Positions 10,188 to 20,056 of a DNA stretch of 64,000 bases are shown here, in pieces. Each line of letters starts with the position of its first letter. Position 1 is the stretch's first letter. The position numbers and the translations under genes are program-made. This DNA is from Lindgomyces ingoldianus (taxonomy: Eukaryota; Ascomycota; Dothideomycetes; Pleosporales; Lindgomycetaceae): NCBI RefSeq assembly GCF_010093535.1, contig NW_022985199.1, forward strand, positions 402,834 to 466,833, given 5' to 3'. Below the pieces are notes generated by a model, which saw nothing but the letters and a program-made list of their open reading frames with translations, did no database searches and had not been told where the DNA came from.

Positions 10188-13100
10188 CTAGCGCCCTTCT
10201 CCCTCATTAAATCTCATCCTCAAGTCTTCTCGTTTCTTTGGGACTGGAGGTCGTCTTCTCGCTGCAGGTGGTGCGACTGGTGGAGGTGGGGGAGGTTGCC
10301 TTCTCCCTGACGGAACCGCTGCCACTGGTATGCTAGCATCTTGATCAGGTATGGGCACTGTCTTGGAGTCGTTCCGGTTATGAGTAGGCCTTGTTAGCCG
10401 TGACGGTGCTTCTGTTTCTCGCATGATCTGATCTTTTGGTGGGGAATAAGCTATGTAGCCTGTCTCTAAAGGCTGCCGAACACGAGGGGCATCTGGACGC
10501 TTTGGAACCCTAGGTAACACTGTAGGCTGAGAGGCATTACCCTCCATGGGGTCTTTTCGAGGCTTCCCACGAGACTGCAACTCGCTCATCATTTTCCGAT
10601 GCATTGCATCAATTAATGTGTACTCAGTGGAGCTATCGTGAAAATGGACATTAAGGGGATCTAGTGGGACAGGATCTGAAGGCGACGGTTCGACAGAAGT
10701 GACTGATTCATTCACCTCGTCTATTGACAATGTCGACTCAGAGGAGGAGCTTGAATTACTTGGCGTATGGGCTCCTATACGGACAGAGGGAGGCTGCTTA
10801 GAAGGTTGCTCAAGAGACTTGGGCGTAGGCAGAGGAGGAGGAGGAGGAGGAGGTGGTGGTGGTGGTGCTCGAAACGGTTGCACAGATGTATCGGCAAGCT
10901 CTGAGATGGGCCTTGGTATCCGTACACCGGTAGGTATGTTACTATCACGAATTCCATGGTTGGGCATTGTTGGAGTCAGAAAGTGGCCGTATCCTGATTC
11001 CGAGGAGACGCGCGATGGCGAGGTATTTCGTCGATCACGTTGTGGTCGACTTATGCTCAAGGATGATGAGCTACTGCCTTCATTCTTCGGAAACGGTTCG
11101 AATTCGAGGGAGGCTCGGAAATCTTCATCAGGTCGACTCCATGCTCTTGCCCTAGGTTGAATAAACTGAGATCGCCCGGTATCAGTCGGGCCCCATGTTC
11201 GTCCTGTGACATTAGCTTCATTCTCTGTTCGTTTAAGGAAAACTTACTGGCTGTTGTATCTTCGGTGGACCCGAGAGAGCGAGGAAACCCACTTATCGAG
11301 TTCTGTTCCCAATCTTCGAGAAGAAGAGAGGCCCTAATTATTGAGTCTTTGGATGATAGGCGTACTGAAATATCCGGCATCTCGAAAACCATGTTTCTGA
11401 TCATGTTTTCGAAAATTGATGGGGATATAGGGAAGTATTGGGGTGTTTGTGCGTTCTCCGCGAAGAGGAAGTTCGCGCGATCTCTTCCTCGGGCCTTCAG
11501 AAATCGGCCAACTTCGCGTACTTCTGGTGTCTCGTTGGGGAGCCGGCAGAGGATCCTTCCTAAAATTTAGTTAGTAGAGACGCTTCCTACAGGAGAAAAG
11601 GCTTGCCTTTCATAGAGAGTCCATCTTCGCATGTATCCCAGATACTACCTACCGTTTCAAAGTAGAACAGCGTGGCTATCAATTGAGCCGCGAGTTGTTT
11701 TATTCGCGCATCGTTTCTGTATTGCTCTACTATATGACTTCGCAGTAGCTTCATCGACTCGTGAGATTCGAAACTGGTAAGGTTTTCGGAAATCTCAGGA
11801 TTCAGACGGACAAAGGCGGAGCTTGAAGAGGATCCAAATAAGCTGTTGATATGATCGTCCCAGATCTTTTGACAGTGGGCTGCCATCAAGATTTGATACT
11901 CAGACGTCTTCACCGTCCGACTTCGAATGCTGAAAGCTCTCGAAGGACGTGAGGAGATAGGCTCTATCACGCTGCTATTTGTAGAATATATTCCGGACCC
12001 AAGAGAAAGGATGATGTCTGGGTGCTTATCTCTAGCACTAGAACTCGGAAGGAGGGCTCGGCATTCATTCATTGCTATGTGGATGGGGTTTTGAGAGTGG
12101 ATTCCGGATTCGAGCAATGCTTGCCTGGAGGGGAGATGCTGCATAGGTTTGAAAAGTCTCGGTGTTGCCATACAGGCTCGCGCGCTGAAGGAGGTTAGTT
12201 CAATATATCAAGCATAAGTACTAGACTGCAAGTCTTACACCTCCCAAGTCTTGAACTCCGCTGCAAGATTCTCTGAGCGATAGAATTGGTATTTATCTAG
12301 ATTGGAGTTAGCCTTCTTCTTTTACGTGAGATAGTGTTCTATACCACGCCACCTCAGTTGACGGTTATAGTTCGCTAGTACTACGTCGTTCCCTCCTGGA
12401 GTTGAAGTTGCGAGAGCAACCTTGACGTTGAGATCCGAGAGCCCCCTGTGACGTGGTCCACCAAAGAGATATTGACTATCGGAGAAAGCCTCTTTAAGGG
12501 CTGCTTCCAAGGGAATGCTGTCATATTTGGCATGCGCTAGACTTTCGACCAGCCAGCCAGCACCAGGGATATGCCGGCCTCCACGATTGGCAAAGGCTTG
12601 GGCGCAAATCTTCTCAAAATGATCTAGACACTCTTCCACGCTCCAGTTTCGGGTCCCAAGCCCAAGAGCTATAATACCAGCAGTCCTAATTTGAGTAAGG
12701 TTAGTGACTGATAAAGATCCGGCTAAAGGACCGTTTCTTACCCGGAACCAACTATCAGATCAAAGAAACACTGGATTGGAAGTTTCCCATTCAGCTCTCT
12801 TTCAAGTAATCGAAGAATCTCCAACTGTATTACATTTCGAACGCCACCACTAACAGAAAATGATGTTATTTTAAGCCAGCTGGCCATCTTTCGGGAGCTT
12901 ACCTATCGAGACACAACACCCTAAGACCTGCCGATTCTGGCTTTAAGTGGACTGTCCAAGGTTGATATCTCCCAGCAGCGTTTGTCTCTAATGGACATTC
13001 GTACATTTCGACTGTGTTCGCGTCCTTCGACTTCCCATAGGTTTTAATGCATGCAGTGCAGAGAATATGACCGCAAGGCAAACAGTGTTCTGGCGATTCA

Positions 13101-15655
13101 AAAAGGCAGCAGAAACAGACGGAGTGACTGTGAACAGATCTGACACCTCCTTTGGGACCATCGCCATAGAAATGAGCCATAACGTCGTCTCTGTGCAGCT
13201 CTTTTGCAGCCTCTCTTTCTGCTTCGCCATTGCTAAGACGAATTGTAAGCAGGTCTAAAAGATGCTCTAGGCGGAAATAGACCATGTTGAGGAATTCGTC
13301 TCGATTCTCCCCAAATGAAAAGTCTGAGACGTATTCTCCTGCAGCAAACACCCGTCCATCGGCGAGCTGGTGCCCTTTGGAACCATGGCCGCTACGAACG
13401 TTTACGCATTTCGTAATGGTTGATAGCCCAGCCCGGTTATCCATCAGTTTTGGGATCCGGTTGCGAGCCGCTCGGTTGATTGCAAATTCGCAGGGCCAGT
13501 GACGGTCACAGAAGTCTTTTAGAGCAACTTCCAAGTGCTGAAGATAAAGTGGGAAGATGGAGTCTGCATTGCCTATTTACACTGTTAGCACTGTCGTCCT
13601 TACTCGGGTTTCCCCCAATCATGACTCGAAGCGAAACGTGACTAGATATCGGACTAGGAACCGTCTTGCCGGTCCCTTGCCAAGGGTAAGGAGTTCGATT
13701 CTGCGACGGGGAATTCTGTCCCTTCCCCTCGCTCACCTTTGATTTTGTGCCGCACGGAGTCGAGCATAATGCAAGAGGCGACCATACAACTAAGCTTGCT
13801 GAAAATAACCCTGGCATCAGGATCGTCTTCTTGCTCCACCATCCTGATAGCCAATTTTAGGATACTTCCGCCGAAGTCTGAAGGGATTGGATTATTTAGG
13901 AATGATGCTTGGACGAAGTCGAATGGGACGTCTAATCTAGCCGAGAAGTGTTCAAATGCGAATTGAAGATACGATTGCAATTCTCCTGCATCGAGAAGCA
14001 TCCTGAGTTCGGCTTTTCGCGTCCGGGCCGCAATACACGCTGTTTGGATTTCCTGGTAAAGCTTATCCGTTTGAGACTGCACCAATTGAGGCTGGCTTTT
14101 GTCTGGCATTCGAACAATCTACAAGGTCGTTAGTAATGCTCTTCCACCTTAAAAGTTAGAAGTGACTATGGCTCTATGACATACTCTCAAAGAGCTATAA
14201 TAACACATCATTAGCTCCTTCACAGAATCTACTTTCTTGTCTCTTTCTTGCCAGTATTGAGCATACTTTTGGAAGGTAGGGTTCAAATGAATAGTGTGCG
14301 ATAAGGCGTCAAGAAGATTACCCGTCGCGGTTTCAACGTCCCATGATCCATCATCGACGTCAAGTTCACAAGTATTTAATAGTATGATGGCATGTGGAAG
14401 AGCAGGCTGGTTAGACGAGGTTTCCAGAGCAACAGCAGCCCAATCGATGAGCTGTTCAAATACGCTCTCTATTACGCTAGTAAACGTTAGTACCCAAACC
14501 AGCCTCCAAGAGGTCGGCTCTCTGCTTACCGAGGGTTTCGAAGGACAAAAATGATGACATCAGAAAAAGTATACAGAAGCCTTGGATAGAGGCTGGTAAC
14601 AATGAACTCGCGGCTCCGTCGAAAAGCTGAATCCGCCCACATCAACTCGTGTTCCGATGTGTATCGCGTCTTAGATGAGAGGCCCATCCCATACTCACGC
14701 TCGTTTCCAAAGTCGGACTCTCGTCGCCCGTACCGCGCGCTGATAGGCTCTCGTTCCCCGCCATCAAGTCCCTCACAGTCAGCGTACAGGAGTGGAGCGT
14801 CGGTGAATGCAGAACCTGGATCTAAGTAGAGGTGAACTCCTTCAGAAGTGGGCACGTCCTTTCCTGGCATCCCAATGACAGGCGCAGGAAAACTCTTGCC
14901 AATGGATCGGTGTTGAAGGTCGATAAGTAATTTGACAAGTGTACTTTTTCCAGCTCCTGTTTGTCCAACGAGACTTACTAAGCTTGGAGTTCGTTGGCCT
15001 TGAGATATCCTAGCTGTAAAAGGATTGGAATTGGGAGTAGGAACAGAACGGTTCGAGCTCGTCCTCGCCATTACCTCCCCGTAACGTCCATGGTCGAGGA
15101 ACATCAGTCGAGGTCCATCTTTGTTAACTCCTATTCGAGATTAGTCGTGGAGCACCTCAGAGCATGTTTAGTACACTAACCAAACCACGAAGTATGCCTA
15201 TCTTCATAGAATAGCCGCCGATATGATTCTTCATCGGTGGGTTGGTAGAACACACTGTCCATGATTTGCGCCAACTGGAAATCAGTCTTCTCGTGTCGGA
15301 TGCCATTCGGTGCTCGTCGCTGAGTTCTGTGTGCTGGTTGTTTCGCCCAACAAGGGTCACAGAAAAAACAATTGCACGCATTACAAAGGAACAGTGGCGG
15401 TAAACACAGCTCACAGGCCGCGCAAAGTTGATCAGCTGACGGGCCTCTAGATATAGAAGATTTAGCCAACGTTTTGCTTTAGTATACTAGGAACCAGCAA
15501 AGAACCTACGTGACGGGAAGATAAGAGCCATCATCAGAACTTTTCGATAGTCCTTGGTCAGGCTGAGGCTGAGGTGGATGGTTGTGATATCGCGGAGGTG
15601 GAGGTGGTGGGGCACGCTTCGGACGCCCCCGCACATCATCATCAAATGAATCCAT
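10188..15655 (-). CDS. GTPase / RING / patatin-like fusion protein, patatin dyad lost
   Basis: Twelve exons, 1589 aa: 15655-15510, 15446-15181, 15130-14530, 14476-14185, 14118-13737, 13572-12903, 12849-12742, 12685-12345, 12296-12239, 12184-11607, 11559-11248, 11203-10188; phase is kept throughout. Domains: proline-rich start (PPPPPPRYHN); B-box-like finger (CAACELC, CNACNCFFCDPC, about 57-85); P-loop GTPase with GQTGAGKST (193-201) and DCEGLDGG (255-262); RING-like finger CFCC...CLPCGHILCTAC (715-737); patatin-like domain from SGGVR (786-790), with VGSGTAGI (819-826) and LLESGIHSQNPIHIA (978-992); Pro-rich tail with P11 and P6 runs. In patatins the second motif is GxSxG and the third is DGG/DGA; here Ser is Gly and Asp is Glu. 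This order is known in fungal FabD/lysophospholipase-like proteins. Lipase activity is doubtful. A GTPase-driven scaffold or immune-type role is inference. Confidence 0.85.
11560..11606 (-). other. GC-AG intron 10 of the fusion gene
   Basis: The exon ends ATGAAAG and is followed by GCAAGC, not GT; the acceptor is ATTTTAG with a CTAAC branch site nearby. Only this junction keeps the frame. AG|GCAAG is the usual form of the rare GC-AG introns. Confidence 0.7.
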
Positions 15656-17568
15656 GCTGTTCCCAGCCCGAACTAAAGAAGCCTTAAATCGATGTCGATC
15701 GAGAGTGCATGAAAACTATAAAGAAAGGAACAGGTTAAGACCAACAGAAAGAGGATTCCGGGAACAAGTCACGGCAAAAAGAAAGACGTGAGGAGCCTGG
15801 TGCGTTCAGCCTCGTCCAAGCTAGTCTCGCCAATTGGCCAACGAACGATACCGCGAGCGAGGCGAGGCATACCGACACAGCCTCGTTGAACGGCCCGCAC
15901 ACGTGCAATGTATCGAGATTCGTGGGCAGCCTGGCTCTTGTGAGGAGAAAGGTAGATGAGGTGCAGGGGGCTGAGCTCGAGGGTTGTGCGACATGGCCAT
16001 GTCTATCGAGGAGGTCCAGCCTTGAAGCGGGATTAAAAAGGAAGAGGTTAATATAACGTAGAGGAAATGATTTCTCCACGGCGTCTGATTAACTTGCCGT
16101 CATGGCGATAGTACTCAGCTAGAAGGAGAGGTTATCTTAGTCATCATTTTGACTAACCACTTAAAGTATAAGTTAGTCTGCACGTGCGTCATCATTCACC
16201 CAAGCTCAGCCTCAGGATCTCCTACCTAAGCAGGTTAAGCTATTTAAGATTTACAGTACCAGCATCTTAGGGTGTAGAGCGCTTTTAAGAGGGCGATGAT
16301 GCGCTTAGTAAGTACAAATGTCCATTTCCAAAACTAGTGCACCACAGCCTCGACAGTATCGACACTGTATAGTGGCAAAAATAGAGTGGATAGCAGAACC
16401 TAATTTAGGGTAGGCATCTACACTATGTTTGCTCTCTCCCCAATCCTAGCAAGAGGCTCGACCCTCCAACTCCCCCGGCTAGTGTTCTATGGCAGGTGAT
16501 AGCATGTTATGTGTTATTTCGTTCACTATGGGAAAGTGTGCATTCGAGATTCGAGTCATCATGGTGCCACTACCATGGTTACGTGGACGGCTGAGATGGA
16601 TAAGGAGGAGCAGCAACATGGCGGAGAACACCTCGTTACCAGAGAACGGTGGATAAATTTCCCACAAAAGCATTTTGACGTGTTTGAAAATAGGGAATAC
16701 AAGGTGATCCACACTAACATACTATATTTTCGAGTTAACCCTAATGATCCAGAGGCAAACCTGTCTCCTTCTCCACTACTAAACACTAACCCGCACACCT
16801 GCTCTCAGGCAACACCACTTGACACCCAGCATTCCAATTCACAGCTTACTGCTTAAACAGCGAGACGCTTTGTCACTCCCAGCAAAAATGGCTCCAACGC
16901 ATGTCTCTAGTGCATAATAACTGTCTGGAGAATCTGTGCAGGTAAACTGACAAATACTTCCCCAAAAAGATCCAGTTAAAGCCAGCGAGCTCTATGAAGC
17001 AAACCCTCAGCAGAGCAGCCCAATCCGATATCGAAGCTAGTGAGGCCAGAATCCGAACTAAATTTATGATATTAAGCGAAACTAGTTCCACACATCCATC
17101 CCTATCTTCTCAGACACCACTACCAAATCGAGGAATTCAGCCTGACAAGAAATTGCAACATCAGCCAGGTTTGCATCTCTTTGGAAGTAACAGCGCTTTG
17201 CCCTCAAGCAGGAGGGAAATCCTTGCACTCCTATTAAGAAAAAAAAAGCTTTGGCTTGAAATTGTGGGTTTTGAACTCATTGACAGGACCGGGGAATAAA
17301 GGTCCAGCCTCAAGAGCATCCAAAATCGGAAGTTCTTCAAGCGTTACGTGGAATTAAGAAGAATGAAGGGAGAAATATAATGATATTGAGGAAGATAATT
17401 CCAGAGGCTTGCTCATCAGATGGTATTCCTTACAAACGATGGATTGGGATCTAAAAAGAAGCAATGGTTTGCCCCTTCTAGCCCGGAGCAGCAGAGCAAG
17501 GAGGAAAGGAGAGAGGAGGTGAAGCATTGTACTACCGGAGAACCCGCAGATGAAACCCTTCTGGAAGA
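15656..17568. other. Promoter of the fusion gene, then unassigned DNA
   Basis: The first 400 bases are 5' flank of the minus-strand gene. From about 16090 the sequence is rich in TAA, TTAAG and CTTAG steps, as in decayed repeats. Plus-strand open frames at 16509-16856 and 16994-17299 (SRAAQSDIEASEARIRTKF) look vaguely coding, but I could not join or identify them. Confidence 0.35.
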
Positions 17569-17874
17569 GTGAGGAAGGGTAGCGAGAGTGGATACACGGC
17601 TAAGCAATGCAACCAGATCATAGATAAACTCTATATAAGGGCCCTCGACGACACAATTGAGACTAGAATGAGGAAGAAGTGCATACTATTAGAGCTATAT
17701 GCAGCAAAGAAGTTGAGATTCGAACAAGGAATGCAACAACAAGGTGGCCCGTCATCTCAGCCGCGAGCAACACCATCCCCGTCACCAGCTCAACCCCTCT
17801 CCCGACACGATGGTAAACCGATCAAAGATGTCCTATATAGAAGGAACGTTGGGACGGTGAAACGAACCCCTTAA
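17569..17874 (+). other. Unidentified open frame, possible last exon
   Basis: The frame reads SGYTAKQCNQIIDKLYIRAL, then a basic, helical stretch (ETRMRKKCILLELYAAKKLR) and a Gln/Ser/Pro-rich part (QQQGGPSSQPRATPSPSPAQ), ending at a TAA at 17874. It has no convincing ATG, so it would be a downstream exon. An acceptor could be the CCGCAG near 17550. The family is not recognised; it may be a repeat-derived fragment. Confidence 0.2.
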
Positions 17875-18049
17875 TCCCGTTTGGAGCTAGAAATCAAGAT
17901 TGGGGAGGGGAGAATATGTGAAAGCGGATAGCAATACAATATTCATGTCAATGGTAACAAAAAGACCTAGTTCAAACTATGGGTCTTGCGTGACTGAGCT
18001 TCTAAAGATTTTTTACAAGGTGTCGCAAATATACCAATAGCTGCATACT

Positions 18050-19030
18050 CTATACTTTCGGCTGGGGCTCTGCCAGGCCAATCTTGCCTTCATCATCATA
18101 CACAATCTCTCTAATCTTCACACACCTTAGGTGATTGACGCCCTTCGACAGTGAAGTATCATGGTAGAAAAGATACCATTTGCCCTTGAACTCTACGATA
18201 GAGTGATGCGTAGTCCATCCTATGACTGGTTCTAGGATCCTGCCGCCGTACGTAAATGGACCAAGTGGGTTGTCGCTTGTCGCGTAGCAGAGGTAGTGCG
18301 AATCGCCGGTGGAGTACGAGAAGTAGTATTTGCCATTGTACTTGTGCATCCAGGCTGCTTCGAAGAATCTCCTATCGTGGTCGGACGCTGGAAGTGGCTG
18401 TCTATCTTTGTCTAATATTACGACATCCTGGACATCAGACTTGAGGGACTTCATATCTTCGCTCAGTTTTGCAACTTTTGCGCACAAAGCAGGACCCTCC
18501 TGCGCTTCCATTTTTGAGTAACTCTCCCTCACAAATTTTCCAGTGCTCCAGCACTGCAATTGTCCACCCCATATGCCGCCAAAATAGAGGTATGCTTGTC
18601 CGTCGTCGTCCACGAAACTTGCAGGGTCGATACTGAAGCTGCCCTGAATCGGCTCCGGCTCCGGTTTGAAAGGACCTCCTGGCTCATCTCCAACAGCCAC
18701 ACCAATCCTGAAGATTCCCTCATGATCTCTTGCAGGGAAGAACAGGTAATATTTACCGTTCTTTTGTGCCGCATCTGGAGCCCAGAGTTGCTTCGAGACC
18801 CACGGAATATCCTCCTGTTTCAGTGCAACTCCGTGGTCAGTCACGGGCCCACCGACTGTGTCCATACTAAAAACATGATAATCATTCATGTCATACTGAT
18901 CTCCATTATCATTGTCCTTGATATCGGTCTCACGATCGTGGGAGGGGTAAACGTAGAGCTTGCCATTGAAAACATGCGCAGACGGGTCGGCAGTAAAGAC
19001 GTGTGTGACGATGGGGTCTTTATCGGCCAT
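18050..19030 (-). CDS. Glycoside hydrolase family 43 protein, intracellular type
   Basis: A single-exon gene of 326 aa starting at the ATG at 19030. GH43 enzymes are five-bladed propellers that remove arabinose or xylose from plant hemicellulose. All three catalytic positions are visible: the base Asp15 in TADPSAHVF, the pKa-tuning Asp135 in FSIDPASFVDDDG, and the acid Glu224 in RFFEAAWMHKYNG. The length fits one catalytic domain with no extra binding module. No signal peptide is present (start MADKDPIVTHVF), so it should act inside the cell, on imported oligosaccharides, or leave by another route. Introns are absent. The next gene, GH72, is divergent, 1.0 kb away. Arabinofuranosidase or xylosidase specificity cannot be settled from motifs alone. 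Confidence 0.85.
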   Translation of the reverse strand: MADKDPIVTHVFTADPSAHVFNGKLYVYPSHDRETDIKDNDNGDQYDMNDYHVFSMDTVGGPVTDHGVALKQEDIPWVSKQLWAPDAAQKNGKYYLFFPARDHEGIFRIGVAVGDEPGGPFKPEPEPIQGSFSIDPASFVDDDGQAYLYFGGIWGGQLQCWSTGKFVRESYSKMEAQEGPALCAKVAKLSEDMKSLKSDVQDVVILDKDRQPLPASDHDRRFFEAAWMHKYNGKYYFSYSTGDSHYLCYATSDNPLGPFTYGGRILEPVIGWTTHHSIVEFKGKWYLFYHDTSLSKGVNHLRCVKIREIVYDDEGKIGLAEPQPKV

Positions 19031-20056
19031 GACTGCAGAGATCCGGACGAATTGAGTAGCTAAAGGATTATCGTAAAGAAAGTGGTGTTAGCAAGTTGCC
19101 GGGTTGGCATCGTGAGCCTTTATGGAGCTGCCCCGCGAGGCCCAAACGGCCTTCAATTCATCCATATTATCCACCGGGACGGCTAGCCTAGGACATAGAA
19201 GCCAAGAGGCTGTCAGGTGAGGTTAGGTTGCGAGAGTCTTCATGAAATAAGATCAAGTGAGTTGAAAAAGAGGGTCTTGAAGACGAACAAGACTGGACGT
19301 CTTTAGCCGCTCAATTCAACCGCTGCAAAAGCGCCCATGGTTGAAGATACTGGGCCGGGTCGCCGGAGGTCGGGCAGGAACACTCCTTCAAGCTTTGTCC
19401 GAGAATGGTATACACACGCGTTAGACTTCAAGATCAGAGACTTTGACGGGAGCACAAGGAGTCACGAGTGCACGTGCGCAAAGATGACTAAGTGACTGGA
19501 GAATAGTTAACTAAAGTTAACGGTGTCAAGCTCCGGCTCCCCAAACAGATATGCTATGGCCAACCTAATGGAGTTCGGAATGACGATGGACTGGTCAAGC
19601 CATCCATATTGTGCAGATCTCAGGGAAGGAGTCTTCAAACGCTGGTGGAGTCGGCGGGATAGAACGCTGGGCACTATATCTGCGGAACCCGCAAACACTC
19701 CGTTAAACGTTTGCTGCAGGAACAGCAGTTCACAAAGCGCGTGTGAAGGAGATGAGATGAACGAGGGGTTTCGAGGATTCCAACTACATGGTCCAGCGGT
19801 CCACAGACGTCCGGATCAGGAATCGCATCACCCAACGAAGGATTCATTGCAAGGATTTTTGAAACACATACGGTGGCATTCAGCATCACAATATCCGCAA
19901 ATGCAAGAGGATCTGCGGGCTGGCATCTCGGAGTTAAAAGACATTGATATCGGTCGGGCCCACGTTGAGGGAAGATGATGTCTTTCGTCTGCTTTGGTGT
20001 ATCCACATTTCTAGTTGCTCGTTGGGGACTTTGGTAAGTCCACAGGGATTGTGCTT
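19031..20056. other. Divergent promoter region between GH43 and GH72 genes
   Basis: Both neighbouring genes start outward from here. Overlapping open frames lie on both strands (19523-19978 plus; 19674-20006 minus, with AMNPSLGDAIPDPDVCGPLD). I recognise neither and find no splice pattern that supports one. A decayed gene is possible. Confidence 0.35.
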
